Part shown: piece by piece, positions 1 to 12,500 of the stretch | Layout of the letters: every line of letters starts with the position of its first letter | Numbering within the stretch: position 1 is the first letter of the stretch | DNA from: Hydractinia symbiolongicarpus | Lineage: Eukaryota; Cnidaria; Hydrozoa; Anthoathecata; Hydractiniidae | Length of the DNA stretch: 60,000 bases | Assembly: GCF_029227915.1 (NCBI RefSeq) | Contig: NC_079877.1 | Span: 30,469,851 to 30,529,850 of the forward strand | Direction of reading: 5' to 3' | The notes under the pieces: generated by a model | Databases searched by the model: none | Told to the model about the DNA's origin: nothing | The model's input: only the letters and a program-made list of their open reading frames with translations | Program-made: the position numbers and the translations under genes

Positions 1-3000
1 AAACTCTATCCCTTTTTCGGAAATACTGTTTGGGGGACAAAGAATGTCAGTTAGAATATCTTAGTGACCCTGCAGTCAATTTCGAACATTGCGAGTAAGT
101 TCAGAATTTTTTAATTATTATTATTAGTCAACAATAAAGTAATGTAGGTATGAAAGTCACACAGTTGTTACTACCAAGTCCTAAGGGTAATGTATCTGTT
201 ATCCTTTTTGGATTTACTATTGTAAAAAAGCAGGAAGAGCTTGCATTATTCCTTTTTTTTTAATTAAACAGCCGTAATATTTCCTGTGACCCAACCTAAT
301 GTACAAAGCAATTATTATATGGATATTCTAATTTCAAATATTATTCTTTATTTTGGCAATCATCCTTAACTTTTACTTTATGTTTATGATATAAAAACTA
401 CTAAAGAATTTTAAAAATGTATAATATTATCTTTATATTTTTAGCTTTCCAATCGTGAACTATCAAGACCCAAATTATAACATTGCGTATCCAGTATTTT
501 CTGTTCATGGAAATCATGATGATCCCACTGGAGTAAGATTTGTTCTTTTTAAAGATGTACAATTTAAAGTCACGTGGGTTTATAAAAAATATAATTATTA
601 TTTATTATTATTCGTTATTATTCCTAAATTTTTTTACTTTGCACTTTTAAAACTCAAAATTCAAATATATTTTAAAACTTGACACAATCTGTGCAAGATC
701 TTAAAAGGCTCAACATAGGCCTCAAAAAATGCGAAGGCTTAACCGTAAAGTTATTTTATAAACGTTCGAAAAATTTTGTCTCTTCGCAATGAAACAACCA
801 TATTAAGTTTCAACAAGGCTTACCATGTAAATTGTAAGTCAAAATTCTATTTGAATTTATCATTTTAAGCCCTTGCATATTGTATATGTTGGTATTGCTC
901 ATCAGTTCATTTTTACACAAACTATTTGTTCAGGAAGGTTCACTCAGTGCTATCGACATTCTCAGTACCGCAGGATTGTTAAATCACTTTGGTAAAGCAA
1001 CGAATTGTGACAACATTGACATGTCTCCAGTGTTACTGAAAAAGGGTGAAACCAAACTTGCATTATATGGACTTGGTGCAATGAGAGACGAGAGGTTACA
1101 CAAAACCTTTGTTTTGAAAAGAGTCAAAATGTTGCGACCTAGAGAAGATCCAGACTCGTGGTTTAATGCTTTTGTTATCCATCAAAATAGGTATGGTTCT
1201 TACTCTACTTTTGTATTTAGAATAAAACCATACTTTTTTACTTCTGCATGGAAAAAGTTTAGTGAACACTTACCTTAACAGGTAGTTTGCACATTGGTAG
1301 GTAGGTTTACACTAGCTAAAATAAGAAACCAATTATTGAAATATTTCTTCTGGTATAAATAACGCATATATATGTATTGAGTTGAATTTCTTTTTTTGCT
1401 TATGTCAGCGGCAAGATAAATTCCTAGAAGAATTGAGGTCAAAAAACAATCTTAGCTTATCTTCCTGAATGTATTGATGCACATAAAAATTTTTACACTA
1501 ACAATAAAATAAATAATAACTCGGTTGTTAGGTGTACAAGAACTGCAGAGATTTGTAGGCCAGCTATTGTTTATTTCTCACTTTCAGCTCGTAACAATAC
1601 GTCGCATTGTTTAGTACGGGGATGATACTGCTGACTAAGCAAAAAATAGTAGTGCAATCCAAGACTCAATATATTCAAACACTTGTTATAGAAATTCATT
1701 ATCCTATTGTTACCGCATACTAAAATTTATAATAAAAAAATTATTAAAAATAAATTAAAAATTAAAAAATCTTGATCCTGTGTAATAAAATATGATTAAT
1801 GTAATTACAGTGCAACCTCTCTAAAACATACATCCTCTATAGCAGACACCTCTATAAGATAAGATGAAAAATAAAAAGCGACACTTTTATTTTTTTTAGA
1901 GCAAAACATGGCCCAAAGAACTATATTCCAGAAAGCTTTCTTGATGAATTTTTGGATCTTGTTATATGGGGTCACGAGCATGAGTGTTTGATAGATCCAA
2001 CTTGGTCGGAATCCAGCAAGCCTTTTTTTATTTCCCAACCTGGATCTAGTGTGGCAACATCTTTATCTATTGGTGAATCAAAGAAGAAGTACGAGTGTGG
2101 TTATTTTTTTTATACTTTCTCTATTTGCAATCCTTTAGTTAATATATTTTGTTGTTTGTTTGTTGTTTATTATAAACTTTACTCATAATGAACAGTAGTC
2201 AAAGTTTTTGAAATCTCTCTGTAAGTTACAAAATGTTAGAAAAAACATGAAGGCTATACTTTTATTTATGTTCAAGTGAATATGATCTTATGTGCTAACA
2301 GTTGTTACAACCTATTTGTCAACAAAAGCACATCTCTATATTACGAACCAAAGTAACACCATCCATCCCATTTTATCCGCGTATGTGTAGAATTGTTATT
2401 ATGACAGGTTAGATTAAAGTCTCATTTCTGTACCAGTTTTCACTTATTGGTTTCGATGTTGTACTCAATAGACGTTTGTTGTCACTTCTTCTTTATTTGT
2501 TTTGCATCCATAGACATGTTGGCTTGCTGCAAATCAACCAAAAACAATTTCGAATGCAAAAATTGGAGCTGAAGACTGTACGTCAGTTTATGATGGACGA
2601 TGTTGTGTTAGCTAACACAGGTTTTAGTGATACAGAAGAGGACAAGATATATGAATACTTGACTGAAAAAGTGAGGAGATAATGAACTGTACTCCTTCGT
2701 ACTGTTACTGTTTGGTTTTATCTTGTTAAAAAAATGTTTTTACTTGATTCGTGAAAATCAATTCTTTTAAAAATTTTATTTTTTAAGTTAGCGAAATTAA
2801 CTCTAAATTAATGTAGAGTTATATAAGTAAAGTTAAATATGTGGGTTTATCTGATATACATTCATCTTAATTCGTTTTCATTTAAAAATTTAGTTACGGA
2901 AACGGTATATTCGCAGAATATCAGACATTGATCGATTCACTAAAAAAATTGTCGCGAAATATCAGTTTATCGCGAAAATTTCTGAATTCAAGTATTAATG

Positions 3001-6000
3001 GTATGGCTATGAAATCGTCCAATCGTTTGTTCAGATTCTGAGTGGACTTTTGCGGTGTCCAATATCAACTCCTTTCTGTCTCTTTTTGTCTCTTTCTGTC
3101 TGTTTTTTTGTCTCTTTTTGTCTCTTTCTGTCTCTTTTTGTCTCTTTCTGTCTTTTTTTGTCTCTTTTTGTCTCTTTCTGTCTCTTTTTGTCTCTTTTTG
3201 TCATTTAGCGACACTCATGCAAATCTTTGTGAAAACTTTTGGTGGGAAACGTTACGATGTCTCAATAGAACTATCTGAGTGAAAATTGTACCTTGCCTTA
3301 AAGTTTCCATTTTTTTATTGTTATTTTATGTTATATCAATCAGGTTGAGCAAATGATATCTGAAGCTGAGTCATTGCATACTGGCCATGAAAAACAACCT
3401 AGAATCCCTCTTGTCAGAGTCAAGGTACGCTTCTTACTATCACGGTTATTCATATTTACTGTTGTGTTTTGCCTTCCATGGGTTGCTTCTTTTTCCTTCA
3501 GTCAAAATTGATTCCTCCATAATAATTCGCTAAAGGGAAACTGGTTGGAATTTTCTGACATTACCTAAACTCATTGCCATTCGTTGCAATCAATAACCCT
3601 CTTTTAAATTTTGAATTCCCGATTTCTATGATTTTTCGTGAGGCGCAATGAAATTTGTTATTTGGTTATTATTTTTTCTGTGATGTCGGCTATTGACGTG
3701 ATGAAATATAAAGATAAAGTCCATGTAAAAATAAGTCAAAAGTTTGTATCTGGTTAATACGAAAAACCTGCAGCAATCACTGGCTAAAAAGCTTTAACGG
3801 TAGGCTTTTTACTAATACAATAACAATATTAACAAGCTGTTTTCGAGAGAAGATAAAATAGGTGAAGAAAAACACATGAAATGAAATGTATGTTTGGGTA
3901 TTTAATTTAATTTAGTTCTGTGGCGCTTATTCCAAACAGTGATTTCCTCGAAGGGGGCTACTTTTAGGTCTACGGTGGACATGTTCGCCTTAAATTACAT
4001 ATACATTGTTTTTTTTAACTTGTTTAGGTTGAACATACTGGCGGTTATGAAGTTATAAACCCTCACCGTTTTGGTCAACAGTTCGTCAAAAGAGTTGCCA
4101 ATTGCAAAGACATTTTGTTGTTTTATAGAAAAAGAGTAGTAGGAACAAGAGGAGGTAGAACTTTAATCTTTCTTCATTTATTCATTTACATTTTATTCCA
4201 TTTTTATTCATAAAGTATATAACAAGATGAGATTGTAGGAAAAATGTTGTAGTAAACACGTTAACGAAAAGATGGTAACTGTTCTTTATGACCATAATAT
4301 GTAGCCGAGAGAATGTGCGACCGTTTTAATCATTTAGTTTCTCATCACACGTTAAAGTTGAGCTCATTTGTTGGCCTAGTGTTTGTACATTATTGCGAAG
4401 GCGTACAAATGTTGATATATCTACCAGAAGTGGAAAAACATAAGATGTTTGTCTTACTTTTTTAGAGAAAAACTACGAGCAGAATGAACCTAACTTTCAT
4501 TTCAATCAACCCAATGCTGTGAAGATGGAGGATTTGATTAATGAGTATCTTAATGCAAATGATGAGGTAAGTATGATTCTCATGTTAGGCATGATTGTCT
4601 CTAATAGGATTGAATTTTTGAGCAACATTAACGAACAATTCACTATAGTTTAGACTGACTTTGACCTAAATTTTTTTTGCCCTAAGCATATATTTAGGAT
4701 CTGTTAGAAGTTTGTTATGAAAAAAAACGTGTGCAATGCATAAAGAAACCCAAAAAAGAAAATGATTACAGTCAACGATATCAATTGTATTTTTTTTTAA
4801 TTTTAAACCTCGCTATGACCACATGATGTTTTCAGTTACTTCAGTTTTGTGGTGCGAAAACATTGGATTATCTTTCTTTACAGGCACTTCAATTGAACGT
4901 CTTATCTGAACGCAAACTTTCGAAAGCTTTAAACGCATTCGTGATGAAGGATGAGAAGGATGCCATACCTGAGCTTGTGAATCATCTACTACGCAAAGTG
5001 CAGACTGATTTGAAAAGTAGAAATTTGAAGGAAGGAATGATTGACGCTGAGATTGACAATTTAAGATCAAAAGATGATAATGTTGATGAAATAGCAGAGG
5101 ATGAGGAGTTAGAGGAGGTTTGATGTTTCATATTACAATGTTGTTCTTTGTTTTTCTGATAGAAGGAGTAGAAGGGTGTTTAATTTGTTTCTTTTGGTAA
5201 AAGGAAAGGTCGGATAAATAAAGGTCAGTTGAAATTGACTTTTGTCTGACTAAATTTTATTTATATCACTTTAAAACGAGAAAAATACATAACCATATAA
5301 CTCCTTTTATGTAACAACTTTATGTTAGAAATATAATATGAAAATGTCTAGCCTTGGCATGCCATTGAAAACATTTTGGATAGGCTAAAAATGAACTTTT
5401 TTGTTGTATAATTTCCACATATTCTTTTTCAGGTTTTTAGAAACACTCGTGACAACACAACTGAGAAAGCATTTGACGATGATAGCGATGTAGAAATTGT
5501 GGACGAAATTGATGGCGAAATAGCTTCCTCTAAATCCAATCGTGGTAGGGGTAGAGGAAGTAGAAGCAGACGTGGTAGCAGAGCATCAACAAGTAATACC
5601 AGAGGAAGAGGACGTGGCAAAAAAGCTGACAAAGGTGACACACAAAGAACTGTATCAGATTGTAAGTGATTTTATGCAGGCAAAACTGTGTTCAAATGTT
5701 CCATTTTCATTGTTAAAACGATTAAACACGGTTAAAAAAGATTTTGCAGTGAAACTTCTATGATTTTCATGGTGATTATTAAAAATTCTTACAATCAATT
5801 TTCCATAGATATAAATCGTATTCTTTTAATGCCACTCAATGAAAATAAACGCCTTTATATAGCACTTATTAAACAATTCATCTCAGGTGACTCTTTCAAA
5901 CATGGACCGTATAGAGAGATTATTTGAACGTACACAGTGTATTTATTTATTTATTTTATTCTAGCGTTCATGTCAACGAACAGAAATAGCACTTCAAGAC

Positions 6001-7757
6001 GTGTAAGTGATTTTTATTTTCATTTCATTTAATTTCTGAACTTTATGATAATATAATGTCTATCCTGAAATCACATCACGCTGCAGAGGTGGTCGGTATG
6101 GTTATCTTTGTTACTGACTGTTACAAAGATTTCGATTTAATATATGAGAGATAGTGCTGACATTGCAATAACAATCCAGTTAATAAAAAAGAAATGTACT
6201 GAACTAAGTAAAAATCTACGTGACACAATGTGTGAATTGTTCACGTGACTATGCATTTATGACAGTGTCTAGCTCTATAACATGTGAAACGTTCACGTGA
6301 CTATGAATTTATGACAGTGTCTAGCCATATAACATGTGAAACGTTCACGTGACTATGAATTTATGACAGTGTCTAGCTCTATAACATGTGAAACATTCAT
6401 GTGACTATACATGTATGACACTGTCTAGATATGTTGTCTATATATATATATATGTTAGTATATTCATTACGTATGTTGTGTATGTAATCCACTGTACTAC
6501 ATATGTATAATATATTTCAAAAAGCTGTATATGACGCCATTACAATTAATTTTCAGGGTAGTGCTGCCAAGACTTCATCCACACCATCACTCTTGTAAGT
6601 TTTCTTTGTAGAAGCAATTTTACAATCCAATAACAAATGACTTCTGCCAAAGGGCAAACCGTCTGCTACTTTGGAAGAAGTGCCAGTGTATATGAATATT
6701 GATTTGGAAATCCCCAAATACGGTAGTAAATTACCTGATATATTTTTAGTTTTCGCTGGTAGATAATTTTGGCGCTTCAAAAAAAAATACATTTCGCGGG
6801 TATTAATATTCGCAAATGATGCAAAAATGGTTTGAAATATATTTAAAAATAGTGGTTTCTTACTATTTTTTACTAAAACGATCATAAAACCACACTTGTA
6901 TTGGTCCTTTTTTAGATTTGTAACGGGAGTTTTCCTTCTTTTTTTCCAGTCTTCACTATGAGATTAAAAAAAATGCACAAATTATCGACACTTGTTTTTT
7001 TTCACAGGTGTCAATTTTGCGAATGGTATCATGAAAAATATTTACAGGGTACAGAATTTCGCAAATTTGTGCAATATATACGAAATACGCGAAAATGATA
7101 CCCACGACAATGACTACTACTATCGTAATTGAAACTTTCAAACAATAACCAGTAATTCCAGTTGTATCTCGTCACGCCGAAAGTCTTAATTTAGTCGTAC
7201 CTTTTCATTTGTAGAGCGCAGAACCGCAAGCGATTCCAAGATATGTCTGACGTAAGATAACATTTTAATTTTTTCGGGCTGTTGTGTATAAGAATACAGT
7301 ACACATCAGCTAATTCGAACACGCAAGGGATCGAAATATATGTTCGAGTAAACGTTTGTTCGAATTAAGCAGCAGCAAATGAGTTTCATAAAACAAGGGA
7401 CCAAAAAAAATTTGTTCGAAATGGCGAATGTTCGAATTAACGGCATTCGAATTAACAGATGTGTGTTGTAGTGTTATACGTAATAGGTACTCCTCTGTTG
7501 GAAATCTTTCACATGCAATAAAAATAAAATGTTGTTGTTCTTTCGAGGCTGCAGCGTTTGATACGCAACCATTGTTCATAAGATCACGTGTATTAATACT
7601 CGGAGAAAAAAACACGCATGGAAGAGGTCTCAAAGCACAGCATGAGAGTGAAAAGACAACACCAATGTTGCTTACTTACTTAGTTTGTTTTTAGGATGAC
7701 GGGGAGAATCCGTTTGATTTTGAAGACACTCCACCGTTGAAGAAGATGAGACCCTAA
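1..7757 (+). CDS. mre11: MRE11 double-strand-break repair nuclease (3' part, 14 exons)
   Basis: Exons: 1-94, 445-532, 934-1190, 1900-2088, 2514-2670, 3344-3424, 4028-4154, 4466-4566, 4884-5117, 5433-5661, 5965-6002, 6557-6594, 7215-7251, 7695-7757 (stop TAA). All junctions are GT-AG and phases agree, giving 576 residues. Seen: metallophosphoesterase motifs GNHD (residues 53-56 of the fragment), HQNR (~143) and GHEHE (170-174); the Mre11 DNA-binding region follows in exons 5-9. Exon 10 holds an acidic stretch, then an RG/RS-rich segment ([14 protein letters not shown]) resembling the GAR motif; the tail ends DDGENPFDF...KKMRP. Known: MRE11 is the Mn-dependent nuclease of the MRE11-RAD50-NBS1 complex in the nucleus. 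About 75 N-terminal residues, with the first two phosphoesterase motifs, lie upstream of the window. The protein would be slightly shorter than the vertebrate one (~700 residues). The exon 9 donor is GTTTGA, unusual but GT. The reading frame appears intact. Confidence 0.96.
3062..3202 (+). repeat. Pyrimidine-rich simple repeat in MRE11 intron 5
   Basis: About seven imperfect 20-base units of CTGTCTCTTTTTGTCTCTTT lie between exons 5 and 6 of MRE11. Overlapping open frames here translate only into Ser/Leu/Phe-rich low-complexity peptide and are not genes. Confidence 0.9.
6233..6434 (+). repeat. 52-bp minisatellite in MRE11 intron 11
   Basis: Four tandem units of period 52. The core TCACGTGA starts at 6241, 6293 and 6345, and a degenerate TCATGTGA is at 6397. 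Each unit also contains ATTTATGACAGTGTCTAG. The core is a perfect palindrome around an E-box CACGTG. The last copy is the most diverged and runs into a TA microsatellite (6441-6451). Confidence 0.93.
7299..7475. mobile_element. pogo/Tigger-like MITE in MRE11 intron 13
   Basis: The left end ACACATCAGCTAATTCGAAC and the reverse complement of the right end (ACACATCTGTTAATTCGAA) form imperfect terminal inverted repeats. The interior repeats GTTCGAATTAA several times. A related unit is at 13395-13556. TTCGAATTAA-rich short elements fit non-autonomous pogo-type transposons; the family assignment is inferred. Confidence 0.6.
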
Positions 7758-8886
7758 AATCCGGCTTTATTTGTGTTTGTTGACAACATGCTGGCGATTT
7801 CTCTGTTTTCTTACACATTACAGATGTTCGCTTTCAAAAAGAATGAATTTAGAAGGCAAAGGCTATAATCATAAAACTTAGTATTAGCTTGCCTTCCGTG
7901 AAAACCAAATTATTTTCATATAAATGAGCTTGGAAAGTTGCCTATGATTTCATATATATGAAAGTTACACTAATTATAGACGACATCATCAACTAGTTGT
8001 TAGCGATGTTTTGTATTTAAAAATCATACCAAAGCATAAAGTTTTTGCTACGCTACATGAATTTTAATAATTAGTTCGTATGATTATGCTTGAGGTTTTG
8101 GATGATAATTAGCGACACGTGCTATCTCGAAAGAAACAACCTATAAAGCTCTTTAATATGAGATTAACTTTTATTTAAAGAGAAGTTTAGAACTCCGTAA
8201 GCTGTGTACATGTATATTTATATATTTTGTAGATGTATGATAATACCATTCAAGATAAAAAAATAATTAATATGTAGTTTTTGTTCAGTTGAATAATCCA
8301 CGGCTTCTTTTCGTGGTCTCTGAAATCACAGAATTCAAATTTCCTATAAATTATTTTTCAAAGAAAGATCTTCCGACCCTCGTTCACTTTCTTTATACGT
8401 TTCTACAGTGAACTCTCATTTAATTATGGTTAATGAAAAAAGGGATGGATTACTTTTGATTCACCATAAGTAACATCGAAAATATTTAACATAGAAATAC
8501 TTCGGGCTATCTGCTTATTCGATGCGCAATAAAAATTTGGTGAATAGACACTCAAACTGTCAGAGGTCTTCAAGATCAACCTAAAAAAAGAGCTTTAGGA
8601 ACGAGAAAAGGATTTTTCACATTTTGAATTTTCATAATTTTAATAATAACACGAATGGGCAGTTTAAAATACGGGAAATGTACGACATTTTTATTTCGAA
8701 TTTATGAACAACTATAACAGTCATCATTTCGAAAAAAAGAGACAAGACTTGTGCCTAAACTTTTTGTGCGTTCCTTACAACATTTACAAATGCGTTTAAC
8801 AACTTTGTAAAAAATTTTCTTACTTACGTTGTGTTTTTCATCTCTTGTATCTTCTCTATTTATATATTTATTCTAACGACCACCAC
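7758..8886. other. MRE11 3' flank, no gene seen
   Basis: This is the presumed 3' UTR and intergenic DNA after the MRE11 stop. No conserved reading frame is seen. The first clear AATAAA is near 8528, far from the stop, so the polyadenylation site is not settled. Confidence 0.5.
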
Positions 8887-9072
8887 ATGACAACTGTAGA
8901 TGTTAGGATAAACAAAAACATCTTCAATCGAACATTTGGTGGCCGTCAGCAATTAGTTTCTACTGCTAGCACTCTGAACCAAGTGACGGCGCAGTCGCTT
9001 ATGAAACTAACTACATCGAGCCGGTTTAAAAAGACAGCCATTAAACAAAATAGACAATCTTTGAAGAACGAA
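8887..9072 (+). CDS. Unassigned exon-like ORF (62 codons)
   Basis: ATG at 8887 has a good context (CACCACATGA). It opens a 62-codon frame with balanced, coding-like composition (MTTVDVRINKNIF..., then GGRQQLVSTASTLNQ..., ending ...SLKNE) and stops at a textbook donor GTAAGC (9073). It could be the first coding exon of a plus-strand gene whose later exons I could not identify. I do not recognise the protein. It might also be a chance frame or an orphan exon of a decayed gene. No repeat signature overlaps it, unlike most neighbouring ORFs. Confidence 0.35.
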
Positions 9073-10256
9073 GTAAGCTTTCTTTTGAGGTCATATCGCA
9101 ACCCATGACAGTATCTCCTTCCAGACCATGTTGGAAGAACTGGAAGCTATGCTGTACGCACCGAGACACTGGAGTTTCTCTCCTAAACTGAAGTTTAAAT
9201 ATTTTTTGTGGCTTTATATAACAGAGATTTCTCTGTGGTGCAATCATACGTAACAATGCAAAACATTACACAATATTAATCTCCCCCGTAGATTTTCTAT
9301 ATACAAAAATGAAAAGGTCTGGATTTTTTATCTACGATGGTGCAACTATCATTATTTATAAGTTTTTATTTCTTATCTCCCTGGAGATATAAAAATCGAT
9401 TATAAGGTCTCCCCCGCATCTTTTTAAAAACTTTTGGTAAAACGGAGGAGGGAAGAGAATCTAAACATTCAAAACATTGCAACAGGATCACGTTTGTCAC
9501 AAAAAAAATAAGACTTGGTTTCCAATAACAAAATTGTTTCGTAACTTCTGTACAACAACAACATTGTTTTTTTAAAAAGAAACCAGATTATAAGAAATAT
9601 CAAAGATTTAGAAACTTTTAAAACTACTACGACATTTATCGGATGCAAAAAAATCATCGAAATAAAATAATCACTGCGCCAACGTTATTTGTTCTAGCCA
9701 TGGATTCAACGCACGAGATAATAAATAAACACACTTTCTTTTTTTTAACAGACCTTAACAAAGTATAACAAAAAATAACAGAATTTTAACAAATTCAAAA
9801 AAAAATCTAATTATGAAAAACACAAAAGATAAGGGAAGGCGACTTTTTTAAATGTGTACAAAGTAGAAAATACATCCTTTAAAAAGGGATTACTTTTTGC
9901 TGGTATCAATTAGTAGCACTAATAACCAAAAATTAATTTCTGCTCTTTTGAAAGGATTTCAAAATTTTCAAAAATAGCAAAAACCTCACGAAAATTAATT
10001 TCTATATTTCCTTTTGTTTACTTGGTTGTTTGATGGGAACTCAACCAATAATACCAATGGGAATCAATACTAACCGATATTAACGAAACAGAAAATTTGA
10101 TTTTGCAATAACATTCATTTCTTTCGTTATGGTGCGGCAAGTGATCAATGTTGAAAAGTTGCGTGGGATCAAATTGAAATCAAAGTATACTATGTGCATA
10201 GAAACCAGGTTCTTTAAATAAAAGAATGTCTAGACGTAGGTGAAAGTTGGGCTGTC
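9073..10256. other. AT-rich intergenic DNA, nothing recognised
   Basis: Homopolymer-rich, with stops in all frames. No splice-consistent exons, RNA gene or terminal repeats were seen. Confidence 0.5.
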
Positions 10257-10570
10257 TATAACTATGGAGTTATATATGGGACAATATTCGTGTATGGTTT
10301 TCGTCGCGTCGTAAATGATTTTCGTCGTTTCGTATCTTTCTTCGTGGGGTGGTTTTTGTCGCGTCGTATCTTTCTTTGTGGGGTGGTTTAACGTTTTGTC
10401 GAGTCGTATTTGTGTTCGTCGCGGCGTATTTCACTTTGCGGCGTATTTCACTTCGTGGCGTATTTTACTTCGCGGCGTATTTTACTTCGTGGCGTATTTC
10501 ACTTTGTAGCGAAAATTTTCATGCTTTTTTAACACGAAATATTACTAAATTCGTGTAGCCCTTACAAGAA
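10257..10570 (+). repeat. Left arm of the foldback element
   Basis: Subterminal repeats of TTCGTCGCGTCGTAT and CTTCGTGGCGTATTT in direct orientation. Matches the reverse complement of 12193-12500 with scattered mismatches. Short ORFs here translate the repeat only. Confidence 0.8.
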
Positions 10571-10817
10571 ATCCAAGTCACATGAATAAAGTGCAGTAAA
10601 ATAAACAAAACCTTTAGTTTAGTGCTAAAAATTATATTCTATTTTTAAGTTAGTGTTACATTTGTGATTATGAAGAAATATTATGTGTTGTGTAAGAATT
10701 TTATATAATAATTTATGTTTATGTAGTTGGTTTACTTGATTTTTGATATTTTCATCAGAATCCATTTAAACTACAAAATAGATAATAGATTATACAGTGT
10801 AGCATGCTTAAAATGTA

Positions 10818-10835
10818 TAGCTAGCTAGCTAGCTA
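10818..10835. repeat. (TAGC)n microsatellite
   Basis: Four and a half self-complementary TAGC units. A similar longer run is at 39461-39486. Confidence 0.85.
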
Positions 10836-10892
10836 AATCTATAGCTAAGAATGTATCGTTTATTAAAAGAAAATGACAATAATAATAGCTAG

Positions 10893-12149
10893 CTTTACCC
10901 CAACCTCGATCCCAGGGCTTGTGGCGTTTTTTGATATGAATTTATATGTAATAATTTACATTTATATGTAAATTGATATGTATTTATTGACCTTTCAAAA
11001 GCTTTTGATACTGTTAATAATAAGATTTTACTAGAAAAACTAAATGCATATGCTATAGACGGAATTACGTTAAAGTGGTTTGAAAGTTATTTATCTAATC
11101 GCACACGGTTTGTCAATGTTGGGAATGGCAAAAGAACTAATAATCTGGCGATAAAATGTGGGGTACCTCAAGGCTCTATACTTGGGCCTCTCCTGTTTTT
11201 GATTTACATTAATGATCTTCATTATTCCACTCAAGTTCTAAATCCCATTATGTTTGCAGATGATACTAACCTTTTGTATTCTCATGAAGATCTCAATACA
11301 CTCTACAGAACTGTAAACAACGAACTTATAAAACTAACAGACTGGTTTAAGGCAAATAAATTATCTCTAAATGTTAAAAAGACCAAATATACATTATTCC
11401 ACCGAGCGCATAAAAGAAAGAGACTACCAACAATATTACCGGAATTAAAAATCGGAGGCTTCACAATCTCACGTGAAACAGAAACGAAGTTCCTGGGAGT
11501 TTTACTAGATGAGAGTCTTACCTGGCGGAAACACATTGAAACTGTAAGTATAAAACTTTCAAAATCTATTGGTGTTCTTTATAAAGCTCGACACCGCCAG
11601 TCAGTTTTCAACTTCATATCGTGGTCCATATATCTGAAATAGCATACACAAAATTGATAGATTTGTACTTGACAATGAGCGATCCTTTAAATGTTTTCAA
11701 AACAGAGTAAAAACATTTATATTACACAGATTGAACAATGAAGTCTTATACTTTTAGATCTTTATTTATCTTTTGCAGGCATTTGTTATTTAGCATTTTT
11801 TACGTAGGTTATTTTAATTCTCTTTTTCATGCATATTTTCATAAACAAGCGTCTTTATAGCAAGAGCATGATATGTTATTTCAACAGGTTCTCAATGATA
11901 AGAATAGTTATTTGTTTTCTGTGAGTTTCCTGGTATACAAAGGTGTTTAGTTAGATAGCGTTATTACATATTTTTAATCTTGTAACAATTAAATTTATTG
12001 AATTTAATACTGTACTAACACTTTACTATTGTATATACCTTTGTTTACGAAAAATATCTATCTATCTATCCATCAGAATGAAACTCGTACGCGTTTCATC
12101 CTCATATAAAAAAGCGCTACAGGCCCTGGGATCGAGGTTGGCTTTACCT
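10893..12149. mobile_element. Inverted-repeat unit with AACCTCGATCCCAGGGC termini
   Basis: AACCTCGATCCCAGGGCTTGT at 10902 and its reverse complement at 12114-12138 agree at 23 of 25 positions; weaker similarity extends either side. Related single ends occur at 36470-36487 and ~23952-23975, so this is a dispersed terminus. It encloses the LINE fragment and lies inside the foldback element. Confidence 0.6.
10983..11642 (+). pseudogene. CR1/L2-like LINE reverse transcriptase fragment
   Basis: An open frame of 219 codons starts inside the RT domain: IDLSKAFDTVN (motif A), GVPQGSILGPLLFLIYIND (motif B), FADDTNLL (motif C, catalytic DD present), then the KFLGVLLDESLTW thumb motif. The N-terminus, endonuclease and much of the C-terminus are missing. 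The 3' region continues to a (TATC)n tail near 12053-12072, as in CR1/L2-type LINE ends. It is a 5'-truncated, non-functional copy nested inside the inverted-repeat unit. Confidence 0.85.
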
Positions 12150-12192
12150 AGTAGAAAGACCAAATCCACTAGAAAGAAAGTGAAATATATTG

Positions 12193-12500
12193 TGTAAAAG
12201 CTTCACGAAATTAGTAATTCCGTGTAAAAAAAGCATAACTATTTCGCCTCAAAGTGAAATACCCCACGAAGTGACATACGACACGACGAAACATGAGATC
12301 ACACCAACATGAGTAATACGCTACGACGAAAACCATTACGCTGCGAAGAAAACCACACGACGAAGAAAGATACGACACGACGAAAACTATTACGAGTCAA
12401 AGAAAACCACGCCAAGAAGAAAGATACGACACGACGAAAAGCATTACGACGCGCCAAAACCATACACGAATATTATCCCACATATAACTCCATATATAAC
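12193..12500 (-). repeat. Right arm of the foldback element
   Basis: Reverse-complement counterpart of 10257-10570, rich in ATACGACACGACGAA units. The 88-codon ORF at 12309-12575 mostly translates this repeat and is not a gene. Confidence 0.8.

Larger units (their letters stand above)
10257..12500. mobile_element. Foldback-type DNA element with ~310-bp inverted arms
   Basis: The outer left sequence (ACTATGGAGTTATATATGGG, then ACAATATTCGTGTATGG) reappears reverse-complemented at the right edge (12460-12500). Similarity continues inward for ~310 bases to 10570 and 12193. The arms consist of subterminal repeats of the TTCGTCGTGTCGTAT / TTCGTGGCGTATTT type, typical of foldback or long-TIR MITE elements. 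No transposase frame is present. The interior contains another inverted-repeat unit (10893-12149), which in turn holds a LINE fragment, so this is at least a three-level nest. Target-site duplications could not be fixed by eye. Confidence 0.8.

Noticed and set aside
3042-3282. Two overlapping ORFs of ~75 codons
   Set aside because: They translate only the CTGTCTCTTTTTGTCTCTTT repeat within an MRE11 intron.
6553-7141. Minus-strand ORFs of 110 and 61 codons over MRE11 exon 12 and introns
   Set aside because: Shadow frames in AT-rich, TTCGCG-containing intron DNA, with no domain.
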